Origin: Bacteroidota bacterium
Lineage (GTDB): Bacteria; Bacteroidota; Bacteroidia; Chitinophagales; LD1
Assembly (NCBI GenBank): GCA_947479455.1
Contig: CANJZE010000016.1
Location: forward strand, 1 to 64,000
DNA: 64,000 nucleotides
Direction: 5' to 3'
This document shows, piece by piece, positions 25,212 to 33,563 of the stretch; position 1 is the first letter of the stretch; each line of letters opens with the position of its first letter. The notes below the pieces were generated by a model, which worked only from the letters and a program-made list of their open reading frames with translations, made no database searches and was not told the DNA's origin. Both the position numbers and the translations under genes were made by a program.

Positions 25212-25778
25212 ATGACAGACGCAGACGTAAAAAAACTTTTAGACGAAACCAAAAGCCAGATGCAAAAAGCATTGGAGCATTTTGAATTTGAACTTTCAAA
25301 AATTAGAGCGGGACGCGCCAACTCGGGTATGCTCGATGGCATAGAAGTAAATGCTTATGGAGCCATGACTCCTATTTTTCAAGTGGGAAATATTTCTACG
25401 CCAGATGCAAGAACTCTTTCTATTCAACCGTGGGATGCTTCAATTTTGCCCGAAATTGAAAAAGCAATTTTGAAAGCCAACATCGGTATCACTCCACAAA
25501 ATGACGGAAAAATTATTCGTTTGAATATTCCACAAATGACCGAAGAGCGCAGAAAAGATTTAGTAAAGAATGCAAAAGCAGAAGCCGAAAAATGCCGCAT
25601 CTCTATTCGCACTATTCGCAAAGAGGCAAATGAGCAGGTAAAGAAATTTCAAAAAGACGGATTGCCTGAAGACAGCGCCAAGAACGCTGAAACTTCGGTG
25701 CAGAATATCACCAATGATTTCTCGGCTAAAGTGGAGAAACATTTAGAAGTGAAAGAGAAAGAAGTAATGACGGTGTAA
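25212..25778 (+). CDS. frr: Ribosome recycling factor
   Basis: 188 residues: FEFELSKIRAGRANSGMLDG, then YGAMTPIFQVGNIS, LSIQPWD and NDGKIIRLNIPQMTEERRKD, ending with the long helix KEANEQVKKFQKDG. RRF works with EF-G to split the post-termination ribosome. Full-length and canonical. Confidence 0.97.
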   Translation: MTDADVKKLLDETKSQMQKALEHFEFELSKIRAGRANSGMLDGIEVNAYGAMTPIFQVGNISTPDARTLSIQPWDASILPEIEKAILKANIGITPQNDGKIIRLNIPQMTEERRKDLVKNAKAEAEKCRISIRTIRKEANEQVKKFQKDGLPEDSAKNAETSVQNITNDFSAKVEKHLEVKEKEVMTV

Positions 25779-25806
25779 CTGAAAATATTTTGGGGCACAA
25801 GGCAGT

Positions 25807-27021
25807 TTAATTCTCCCTCACTCCTGTGCAGTAAATACACAACTGGTTATCTAATTTACTAGCGGCAAACATAGAAATGCCTTTTACATACATGCCTAGC
25901 GGACACATACCCATGAACCGTGTGTTGTCAACGTTATCGTAGGGAATATTATAAGCGCTTCGCAGACCTATGCCGGTATTAGTTGTAACCAATCCAGCGT
26001 TTAAAGGAGCACAACGAAGTTTCATTCGGCCATCTAATCTATCCGATGCATAAATTTCAATTCCCGTGGCTACATAATTATCGGGGCAGTTGCAGGAGTG
26101 CGTTGCGTTGTCTACTCCAACATCTTGCGTATTAGTTGCGCTACCAGCTGTAGTTAAACCATTAGCGCCATACCATTCAGCAACGTTTTGTAAAAGTTCG
26201 GGCAGTTTTGCTCCGTTCATGTTTATACTCCCTTCAAAATAATCGGTACACCGAATGCTTATGCCGTTCATTGCTGTAGTGAGGTCGGTAAACACTACAG
26301 TATTGTAACAGTTGTCGCACTCGTTTATATCACCTGCAAAATCGGCATCGGCAGTGGTTAGTGTTTTTACCAGGGCGCTTCCATTTACACTTAGCTTCAC
26401 ATGCGGTGTAATTGTGCCTATTCCTATGTTAGTACCATTATCAAAAATTTGTGAGTTGCCTAGAGTTGTGCTATCAGGCGTAAATTTTGAAACATAATTC
26501 AAGCTGCCGTTCACGGTTCCGTTACCGGGAACTCCCTGCGCACCAGTGGCACCAATAGCACCTGTTAAACCCGTATCGCCACTTGGTCCCGTTGCGCCCG
26601 TTGCTCCAATAGGTCCATTGCTACTTGTTACAGCATACAAAGCAAAAGGCACACTCAATAATTGTGTAGTGCCCATATCGGTATAGTTTGTTCCATTGTT
26701 AGCATCGAATTCTACTTTCAAATATTTATGACCGGTAGCCCAATTAATTCCCGCGAATGTTCCAATAATAACTGTACCGGTTCCTACTTGTGTGGTGAAC
26801 AATCCAAATTGATTAGTAGGAATAGTTGAATGGGTTTCCATGTACACTAAACTTCCACCGGGGAAACCATCGAGTATGGTGAACTTGATAGAAATAGTCT
26901 GCCCTGCTAGTATGGCTCCGCCTGCATTTCGCGCTACTGCCTGATAGTTGAAGCTTTGGGGAATTTGTGCAAAGCTGTGGAGTGCAGTAATGATGAGCAC
27001 AAGCGAGAAAATTTTTTTCAT
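25807..27021 (-). CDS. Exported collagen-like repeat protein
   Basis: 404 residues. A signal peptide ends near SFAQ (residue 19), then IPQSFNYQAVARNAGGAILA, a start shared by many exported Bacteroidota surface proteins. The beta-rich N-terminal domain is followed by about ten G-x-y triplets (GATGATGPSGDTGLTGAIG, about residues 138-168). The C-terminal 200 residues are Cys-rich (CDNCYN, CNCPDNY, CIYCTG). I see no clear T9SS domain. It is probably a surface or appendage protein; its binding target is unknown. Confidence 0.7.
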   Translation of the reverse strand: MKKIFSLVLIITALHSFAQIPQSFNYQAVARNAGGAILAGQTISIKFTILDGFPGGSLVYMETHSTIPTNQFGLFTTQVGTGTVIIGTFAGINWATGHKYLKVEFDANNGTNYTDMGTTQLLSVPFALYAVTSSNGPIGATGATGPSGDTGLTGAIGATGAQGVPGNGTVNGSLNYVSKFTPDSTTLGNSQIFDNGTNIGIGTITPHVKLSVNGSALVKTLTTADADFAGDINECDNCYNTVVFTDLTTAMNGISIRCTDYFEGSINMNGAKLPELLQNVAEWYGANGLTTAGSATNTQDVGVDNATHSCNCPDNYVATGIEIYASDRLDGRMKLRCAPLNAGLVTTNTGIGLRSAYNIPYDNVDNTRFMGMCPLGMYVKGISMFAASKLDNQLCIYCTGVREN

Positions 27022-27094
27022 GGGAAGGGATTTAGTTTTTCAAAGTAACAAGCCATGTTGCATTTTTTTATTTCAAATGGAATGACGTTAAGGT

Positions 27095-27322
27095 TTATGC
27101 AGCCAATAGCTTTATTACTTCCAGTTCGGTACCGCTATCAAATCTTTGTTTGGCAATAGCTAAAACTGTTTTACTGGTTTGCTGACTAAGCAGATAGTTG
27201 GCACAAGTATCGCACACTTCTGCCGGCACTTCTTTAATAAGCACAATAGCCGAGTCGCGTTCTAATTTAACAGTGACTTTTCCTGGTGCGTAGGTTCCGG
27301 ATTTGCAGATGAAACAGGTCAT
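27095..27322 (-). CDS. YgiT-type zinc-finger protein, antitoxin-like
   Basis: 75 residues with MTCFICKSGTYAPGK and VCDTCANY, two CxxC zinc ligand pairs. Its ATG overlaps the stop of the DUF4258 gene as ATGA, so the two are translationally coupled, as in many toxin-antitoxin pairs. No DNA-binding domain is present. This is the intact equivalent of the broken module at 2221-2759; toxin-antitoxin function is inferred from gene arrangement only. Confidence 0.82.
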   Translation of the reverse strand: MTCFICKSGTYAPGKVTVKLERDSAIVLIKEVPAEVCDTCANYLLSQQTSKTVLAIAKQRFDSGTELEVIKLLAA

Positions 27323-27609
27323 AGTTTCTTTTTTCGTGTTTTAAAATCAATTTCAAATTTTTCAAGATTAGGTTCGTAAGCAGTTACAACAAAACAGGTA
27401 GCTGTTTCTTCATCATAGGCTAAAACCAAATGTATGGGTCTTTTGTCAATAAATGAAAGTATTAGTCTGCTGGGAAAAGGTTTATCGCTTACGTATTCTT
27501 CTACTACCATCCCTTCGCGTATTACTTTCTCCGCTTCTTCTTCCACTATTCCTCTCTTGGCCATGTATTCGATGGCGTGATTGGTATATTTTATGGTCGT
27601 GCATTTCAT
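27319..27609 (-). CDS. DUF4258 protein, toxin-like
   Basis: About 96 residues from the ATG at 27609 (MKCTTIKYTNHAIEYMAKRG). It has the DUF4258 pattern: HAxxxMAKRGI, VVEEYVSDKPFPSRLIL, RPIHLVLAYDEE, FVVTAYEP and DFKTRKKKL. The fold is thought to be RelE-like, so an mRNA-interferase role is possible but unproven. It is paired with the YgiT-type gene. The GTG/TTG extension to 27627 is not needed. Confidence 0.8.
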   Translation of the reverse strand: MKCTTIKYTNHAIEYMAKRGIVEEEAEKVIREGMVVEEYVSDKPFPSRLILSFIDKRPIHLVLAYDEETATCFVVTAYEPNLEKFEIDFKTRKKKL

Positions 27610-27648
27610 ACTTACCAAAACTAACAACCTTTTTGTAAAGGTATAAAC

Positions 27649-30276
27649 CTAAAATCTAACCAATTTCCTCATACAACTTTTTGTGCCCGAAACAATTTTA
27701 AGCAGATAAACACCGCGCGGTAAATCGGTTTCAATTTTTGCTTCGGTAGTTTTTAAAATGCTTTTAAAAACCATTGAGCCGTTTACATCAAATAAAACTA
27801 TTTCGGCATTGAGCCAAAGATTACTTGCCGCAATTTCCCAACTGCCGGTTTGATTAGGATTAGGAAACACCGTTAGTTCTGCTGCGTTCCACAAATCATC
27901 AATAGTGGTGGTAATTAAAATATTATTCGATACAGCATGGCAACCATTGCTGTCGGTAATTTGCAAAGTGTAATTGCCTTGTTGAGTAGCTAACAAAGTA
28001 TCGAAGTTAGCACCTGCAATGGCGTTGCCATTAAAAAACCATTGATAAGAAACAGCATTGAACGCGGTGAGTATATTGCCATTTACGCTGATAGACACCG
28101 ATGGTAGTGGATACACTTGAACCGATAAGTGGTTCGAACTTGATGTGCAGTTATTGATATCAGTAACCGTTACATAATAGTTGCCAGCGTGTGAAGCATA
28201 AATACAGTTAGAAGTTTGCCCTGTGTTCCATAAATAATTTTGATAACCGGAAGGTGCGCATATATGCACGCTGTCGCTGCTGCAAATAGGAGAGGAATTA
28301 TTACTAGCAATTTGCACCGAACCAATTCCTGAAGTATCTACAAATACACTGGCTGTGGCTAGGCATCCGCCATTATCTATTACGGTAACCGTGTAAGTTC
28401 CTTGTGCAAGATTTTGTAAACTATCGTTTTGAATACTGTTACTCCAATTAAAATTATAAGGCGCGTTGCCATTGCTTGCAGTAACTATTGCTGTGCCGTT
28501 GTTTAAACCGCAGCCCGCGTTGGTAGCAGAGGCATTAAGCGATAAACTGTATTGTGTTACACTGATAGCATCGCTCGCTGTGCAGCCCGCGCTTGTAGTA
28601 ACGGTAACTGCATAAGTTCCGGGGCTACTCACATTGAATGTAGCCGCGGTAGAAGAGTTTTGCCAATGATAAGTAGCGGTAGCCGTACTCGCATTTAAAG
28701 TAAGTGAGTGCCCCGCACACAAAGCAGTATCGTTTCCAAGATTGATAATGGGCGAAGGACTTGTGCTGATAACAATACTATCGGACATAATGCCGCAGGC
28801 ATTGCTGTTTTGAGCCCAGTATGTTCCTGTATTAGTTACTGTAATTTGCGAGGCTGTTACTCCCGTGCTCCACAAAGTATTTGCATTGCCTGTAGAAAGT
28901 ATTTGCGAAAAACTACCGCAGTAAGAAGTATCGTTTGGTAACAACACAGGTGCAGGTAGTGAACCCGCAGTTATAATGATTGTATCACTTGCATTGCCGC
29001 AACCCCCACTAGTGCTTGCCCAGTAAGTGCCTGGAGTGCTTATGGTAATTTGCGACGCCGTTACTCCGGTGCTCCACAAAGTGTTGGCATTTCCGGTAGT
29101 TAATATTTGTGTGAAGTTGCCGCAGTAGGAAGTATCGTTGCCGAGTTGAAGTGTAGGACTGCCATGTGTGACAACAATTTTATTTGGCAAACCTGCACTG
29201 CTCGACATGGTGCCTAAATTGAATCCATCATCGACCAAATTACAACCTGCACCTGCCACATTTGGATTATTGATTACGGCTAAATAGCTATCGAGATATA
29301 CGGCTATGTAAATTTTATTATCGGGACCACGCTGCATATAGGCAGTATGATAAGGCGCACCGGGACCTGTGACATTTCCAAGATTTACCTGCGATGCACT
29401 GATAGCCGCTCCGGTGTATGTAGTTAAGTCGAATTGATAAATCCATTGCGTTGTCCATCCTCCCAAATAAAGTTTAGTACCATCAGCTGAAAATTCAACT
29501 GACCATGCGTTAGAGAAACCCGAAAAGCTTAACGGATTAGAAAGCGTACCGGTAGCGTTATTAAAATCAAACAATTCAAAAGTTCCTGTGCCATAAGTAG
29601 CGGTGGCAATGCGATTGTTTTGAGCGCTTACATTTATTTGACCAGGTGCATTATTGGTTGAACCGCTGCGCGAATTTCCTACAGTAGAAACAACAGGAGT
29701 TGAATTCAATCCACTGCATGTAATTAAATAGGAGTTGAACGAAGATGAGTTCCAAGGGTGAGTAACAATCCAAATATCATTTCCATTAGCATGAACTACG
29801 GGAACAATTTGTTCCGATGCAGGATTGAGCAGCACAATATTTTTTTGTCCCGAAACAATATCACCCAAACCGCCATTCAAATTCATGTCAATAATATTGT
29901 AGCGCAAACCGTTTGAACTGGCAAAGGCATCGAGGGTAAATAGATAATAGAGATTAGTACTGCCGGGTTTGCGAACTGCCGTGGCTGTGTGCCCGCCTGA
30001 AAGACTGCCTAACAATCCCGCACCATTCGGCATAAGTGTATGATTGCGATTGTAAACTTCTATACCATCGCAATAGAAAAGAAGGTTGCCGAGCGAATCG
30101 GAAATGCTTGCAGGATTATCAATGGCATCCATCGAACTGTTTAGTAAAGGCGTTGCAGTACCCGAAGAAAAATCAATGCCTGCCTGATTTCCGAAATACC
30201 ATTTATCGTATTCTTTTTGCGCGTGTAGCGAATGAACAGTTGCAATTGTTAGAAGCAGGAGTAGATGTTTTTTCAT
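27649..30276 (-). CDS. Large T9SS-secreted protein with WD-like and Ig-like repeats
   Basis: 875 residues. A signal peptide ends near LHAQ (residue 20), then EYDKWYFGNQAGIDFSSG, an opening typical of T9SS-exported gliding or adhesin-type proteins. Residues 20-370 look like a beta-propeller (LYYLFTLDAF, IWIVTHPWN, LYLGGWTTQWIYQFD). Residues 370-520 hold three Ig-like units; the first two are nearly identical over 68 residues. Further Ig/PKD-like modules follow. The last 75 residues are a T9SS type A domain (LTVFPNPNQTGSWEI, LPRGVYLLKIVSG). Surface-attached or secreted; function unknown. Confidence 0.8.
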   Translation of the reverse strand: MKKHLLLLLTIATVHSLHAQKEYDKWYFGNQAGIDFSSGTATPLLNSSMDAIDNPASISDSLGNLLFYCDGIEVYNRNHTLMPNGAGLLGSLSGGHTATAVRKPGSTNLYYLFTLDAFASSNGLRYNIIDMNLNGGLGDIVSGQKNIVLLNPASEQIVPVVHANGNDIWIVTHPWNSSSFNSYLITCSGLNSTPVVSTVGNSRSGSTNNAPGQINVSAQNNRIATATYGTGTFELFDFNNATGTLSNPLSFSGFSNAWSVEFSADGTKLYLGGWTTQWIYQFDLTTYTGAAISASQVNLGNVTGPGAPYHTAYMQRGPDNKIYIAVYLDSYLAVINNPNVAGAGCNLVDDGFNLGTMSSSAGLPNKIVVTHGSPTLQLGNDTSYCGNFTQILTTGNANTLWSTGVTASQITISTPGTYWASTSGGCGNASDTIIITAGSLPAPVLLPNDTSYCGSFSQILSTGNANTLWSTGVTASQITVTNTGTYWAQNSNACGIMSDSIVISTSPSPIINLGNDTALCAGHSLTLNASTATATYHWQNSSTAATFNVSSPGTYAVTVTTSAGCTASDAISVTQYSLSLNASATNAGCGLNNGTAIVTASNGNAPYNFNWSNSIQNDSLQNLAQGTYTVTVIDNGGCLATASVFVDTSGIGSVQIASNNSSPICSSDSVHICAPSGYQNYLWNTGQTSNCIYASHAGNYYVTVTDINNCTSSSNHLSVQVYPLPSVSISVNGNILTAFNAVSYQWFFNGNAIAGANFDTLLATQQGNYTLQITDSNGCHAVSNNILITTTIDDLWNAAELTVFPNPNQTGSWEIAASNLWLNAEIVLFDVNGSMVFKSILKTTEAKIETDLPRGVYLLKIVSGTKSCMRKLVRF
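28750..29155 (-). repeat. 204-bp tandem repeat in the T9SS protein gene
   Basis: Two adjacent 204-base units encode NDTSYCG...LWSTGVTASQIT...GTYWA, 68 residues each, nearly identical in protein and high in DNA identity. A third, more diverged unit (NDTALCAGHSL) follows. This points to recent tandem duplication or gene conversion of an Ig-like module. Confidence 0.75.
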
Positions 30277-30328
30277 AGTGCTGAAATTGTAGAACCAAAA
30301 TAAAAAAGATTCGCTACAGCATCACGTA

Positions 30329-31795
30329 CTACTTCTTCTCCCAAGGCAAATACCCGTGAAACTCGGGAACTATCCTGAGCAGATAGGTAAGCAATAGATA
30401 AGTGCCACCTAAAACAAAACTACGAAGCAGAATGTTTAGAACGTTTGAACCGTAAACGGGCAATAGAAAATTTAAACCCACACATAAAAAAACAAGACCT
30501 ATCACTTTCAGGGTTTCTATATTATATGGCTGAAACTTGAACTTGCGATGAATGATGAAGAACTTAATAGCGGTATATAACAGCGAAGAAATAGCAGTTG
30601 ACATAGCCGCGCCATTGATACCAAAGCGTGGAATTAGCAGCATGTTATTGATGAACGTAATAATCACCAAAAGCAAAAGCAACAATGCACCCTGCCAGTA
30701 TTTTGAAGAATAAAAAATGATACTCGTGTTGGCTCCGCCAAACATACTAATGAGCGAACCGATAGAAATAATCCAAACCACTTGAATGCCCTGCTCATAC
30801 GCCTTGCCTACAAGTGCTAAGAGAAAAGTGATGTTGCAATTGATACCTACAAACAACAAACCTCCAATGAGCGAAAGATATTTTACCGATTTGTAGTACA
30901 CGTCTTTAACATCGTCCATATCATTTTCTACCACTGCGTGTGCTACTTTTGCGGTTACAATTCTATCAAGCGCGTTGAGTGGTGTTTCAATAATGGTAGG
31001 TATAAATGATGCTATGGTATAAATTCCCACAAAGCTCAGCGGCAAAAATTTTCCGATTAAAACAGAATCTAAAGTCTTTAAACCAATAGCCGCAATGCTG
31101 GCAAACGAAAGCAGCAAACCGAAGGTGACCATTTCGCGCATGCCTTGTTGTTTGAAAAAGCTCCAGTCAATTTTAAGCGAAGGCGAATCAATTTTTACGA
31201 GGTAAATAATCAGCAGTAAAAGTTGCAGCGCATACACACCCACATAGCCGCCCATAAACTGCGGCAGCGTTAGCCAATGAAAATAATAAGCCACCACCAA
31301 AACAATATAACCCGCACGTGCATACAAATCGTTGAGATAAGAAGGCACGGTAGTTTTAAAAAGCGAAATCAAATACGTGGTAATAACCGAACCAAATGCC
31401 AAAAAGAAACTGAACGGAAAAATGTAGTTGAAGTAATCAATAATGAGCGGGCTTTCTCTGCGGTATTGCGCAATAATAAATTCCTTAAACACTACCAGCC
31501 CTACTGTTGAAACCAAAAATCCAATCAACGGAAACAAAAGCATGAAGCCGAAAAACCCGTAATGACTTTTATCGCGATTCCGGAAATGGGGAAAATATTT
31601 GATGGTAAGATTGTTTACGCCAATTGGAATAAACGTAGAGATGAGGGAAGAAAAAGCAAAGAGCACTCTCGCCAATCCAATCTCCTCTGGTTTTAAAAAT
31701 TTGGGCTGAATAATAATAAGCGAAACAAAACCCAGCAGAATTCCTGCATACGAACTAATGGTATTTTTTATTCCCTGTCTTTGTATTACTCCCAT
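30329..31795 (-). CDS. Polysaccharide flippase (Wzx / MATE-like)
   Basis: 488 residues with about 13-14 membrane helices and no other domain: MGVIQRQGIKNTISSYAGI and FGINGAAMSTAISSLLYT are typical of the oligosaccharide flippase (MVF/MOP) family. It flips lipid-linked glycan repeat units to the periplasmic side. It stands alone here, but the glycosyltransferase operon at 45-53 kb could supply its substrate. Confidence 0.85.
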   Translation of the reverse strand: MGVIQRQGIKNTISSYAGILLGFVSLIIIQPKFLKPEEIGLARVLFAFSSLISTFIPIGVNNLTIKYFPHFRNRDKSHYGFFGFMLLFPLIGFLVSTVGLVVFKEFIIAQYRRESPLIIDYFNYIFPFSFFLAFGSVITTYLISLFKTTVPSYLNDLYARAGYIVLVVAYYFHWLTLPQFMGGYVGVYALQLLLLIIYLVKIDSPSLKIDWSFFKQQGMREMVTFGLLLSFASIAAIGLKTLDSVLIGKFLPLSFVGIYTIASFIPTIIETPLNALDRIVTAKVAHAVVENDMDDVKDVYYKSVKYLSLIGGLLFVGINCNITFLLALVGKAYEQGIQVVWIISIGSLISMFGGANTSIIFYSSKYWQGALLLLLLVIITFINNMLLIPRFGINGAAMSTAISSLLYTAIKFFIIHRKFKFQPYNIETLKVIGLVFLCVGLNFLLPVYGSNVLNILLRSFVLGGTYLLLTYLLRIVPEFHGYLPWEKK

Positions 31796-31921
31796 GTATA
31801 CTTATCGCTCCTTCGTGAAAAATTTATTGGTCAAACTTAAAACAAAAACGCATTGGCGGGTTTGAGGGGCTTTTATTATTTTCGAAACATGAACTTGCGA
31901 TAGCAGTTAAAAACAAATACT

Positions 31922-32107
31922 ATGAAAGGAATCTCATTTCTTACCGATGCAAAAAATAAAAAAGTAGCCGTGCAAATTGATTTAAAAAAGCATGGGGCAA
32001 TTTGGGAAGACTTTTACGATGCTATTGTAGCCCATTCCAGACGCCATGAAAAAACAATCAGTTTACAAGAGCTTAAAGCAACCTTGAAAAGCAGTGGCAA
32101 GCTATGA
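31922..32107 (+). CDS. Small antitoxin-like protein upstream of relE
   Basis: 61 residues: KKVAVQIDLKKHGAIWEDFY and TISLQELKATLKSSGKL. I do not recognise the family with certainty, but its size, charge pattern and ATGA overlap with a RelE/ParE-type gene make it a likely RelB-like antitoxin. It probably binds the toxin through its C-terminal helix and may repress its own promoter. Confidence 0.6.
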   Translation: MKGISFLTDAKNKKVAVQIDLKKHGAIWEDFYDAIVAHSRRHEKTISLQELKATLKSSGKL

Positions 32108-32363
32108 GCTACACCGTTCAAATTTCCGCAACTGCTTCAAAAGAAATTCAAAGTTTGCCCAAACAGGAAATTCCAAAAGTGATTTCAAAAATTGAAGCAC
32201 TCGCTTCTAATCCACGACCGCCAGGCTGCAAAAATTAGTTGGCACTCCTGAAAAACTCTGGCGAATACGTTCCGGCAATTACCGTATTGTTTATGCTGTT
32301 GAAGACAAAGTAAAAATTGTAGAAGTAAGAACTGTTGGCGATAGAAAACTTATCTACGATTAG
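32104..32363 (+). pseudogene. RelE/ParE-family toxin, frameshifted
   Basis: The first frame reads MSYTVQISATASKEIQSLP to NPRPPGCKN and then stops. The next frame continues KLVGTPEKLWRIRSGNYRIV, YAVEDKVKIVEVRTVGDRK, LIYD, a perfect RelE/ParE tail. One extra A in the A5 run at 32230-32234 restores GCKKLVGTPEKLWRIR and an 86-residue toxin. RelE toxins cut mRNA on the ribosome, ParE toxins poison gyrase; this cannot be decided here. Loss of the toxin with a kept antitoxin is a usual route of decay, but a single-base sequencing error would look the same. Confidence 0.75.
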
Positions 32364-32380
32364 ATTTCGCTGCATACCTC

Positions 32381-33535
32381 TCACTCTTCCCCAAAACCGC
32401 CATCACCGCCCTTGCCTCCATACAGAATATTAAACACAGGCTGCACTCCATACACCCATTTGTTATAGCGGTTCGAAAGAATAATAACAGCCGTGGTATC
32501 TTGAATATAACGATAGAACACCGTGTTATTGCCGTGCCACCAACCGTTGTGATACACCAAATAATTTCCATCGGGTTGTTGCAATAGCCGCCAGCCGTAA
32601 CCATAATTTCGTTTGCCCGGGTGCTCAAAACTACGGGGCGCGTACGCCTGCTTCATCATTTGCTGCGAAAGCAATTTGCCATCGTAAAACGCTTTGTCCC
32701 ATTTAAACATATCGCTCACGGTACTGTAAACTCCTTTATCGCCAACCACACCATCAAAGCAATCGTCCTTCTGAATTTCCCATTTCGAATTATAGCTGAG
32801 CGCTATTTTGCGGCTCAGCGAATCTTCGTGATTGTAAATAAATGTGCGCTCCATTTCCAACGGCTCAAAAAAAATTTCATGCATAAACGCGCTAAACTTT
32901 TTGCCTGAAACTTTTTCTACCACCAGGGCAAGCAACATGTAATTGGTATTACAGTATTCAAACTTCTTATTGGGCAAAGCATAAGGCGCGGGCTTTTCGG
33001 TTTGCATAATCGCCAGCACCTGTTCGTTGTTTAAAAACTCGCCCTTGTTGCATTTGCGCGAGCAGAAATAAAGATAGTTAGGCAGGCCGCTGCGGTGGCT
33101 CAGCAAATCTTTTATGTACACATGCGCATAAGGAAATTGCGGAAAAAACTTTTGCAGTTCATCCTCTAACGAAAGCAACTCATGCTCCACACACCACAGC
33201 ACCGCTGTAGCCGTAAATGTTTTTGAAACCGAAGCCAGTTGAAACGAATTGGTATCGCTCATTAAATTTTTGCTGCGGTAATCGCAGTAGCCAAAACATT
33301 TATTGTAAACGCAGTTTCCGTTTTTCGAAATCAATACGCTACCACTGAAACCGTTTTGCAAACTTCTATTTGTAAAGAAGGTATCGAGCTTATGAAAATA
33401 AGGATTGGTAGAATCGGGAAGAGAAGTAAGAGGTGCTTTGCGATTCCACCGTTTAACGGTTGGCGATTTCATTAGCCACAAGTAAACACCCGCACAAAAA
33501 GCAATAATTAAAACTACTGAAAAGAGTTTTTTCAC
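32381..33535 (-). CDS. Beta-lactamase-fold serine hydrolase (class C / PBP-like)
   Basis: 384 residues. One N-terminal membrane anchor or signal (residues 4-22), then the serine hydrolase domain: SxxK as SVSKTF, YxN as YCNTNYM, and the third motif as HNGWWHG. LLSHRSGLPNYL and SDMFKWDKAFYDG are family landmarks. Members include esterases, D-aminopeptidases and peptidoglycan carboxypeptidases; true beta-lactam hydrolysis cannot be inferred. Periplasmic, membrane-anchored or lipid-free exported. Confidence 0.83.
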   Translation of the reverse strand: MKKLFSVVLIIAFCAGVYLWLMKSPTVKRWNRKAPLTSLPDSTNPYFHKLDTFFTNRSLQNGFSGSVLISKNGNCVYNKCFGYCDYRSKNLMSDTNSFQLASVSKTFTATAVLWCVEHELLSLEDELQKFFPQFPYAHVYIKDLLSHRSGLPNYLYFCSRKCNKGEFLNNEQVLAIMQTEKPAPYALPNKKFEYCNTNYMLLALVVEKVSGKKFSAFMHEIFFEPLEMERTFIYNHEDSLSRKIALSYNSKWEIQKDDCFDGVVGDKGVYSTVSDMFKWDKAFYDGKLLSQQMMKQAYAPRSFEHPGKRNYGYGWRLLQQPDGNYLVYHNGWWHGNNTVFYRYIQDTTAVIILSNRYNKWVYGVQPVFNILYGGKGGDGGFGEE

Positions 33536-33563
33536 GTGCGGAAAATAGGAGAACCTATCTAAA

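Noticed and set aside
28708-28941. Opposite-strand ORF in the T9SS protein gene
   Set aside because: It is a shadow frame over the tandem Ig-like repeats.
32381-33535. Beta-lactamase resistance gene
   Set aside because: The fold and motifs fit the broad serine hydrolase group; nothing indicates antibiotic hydrolysis.
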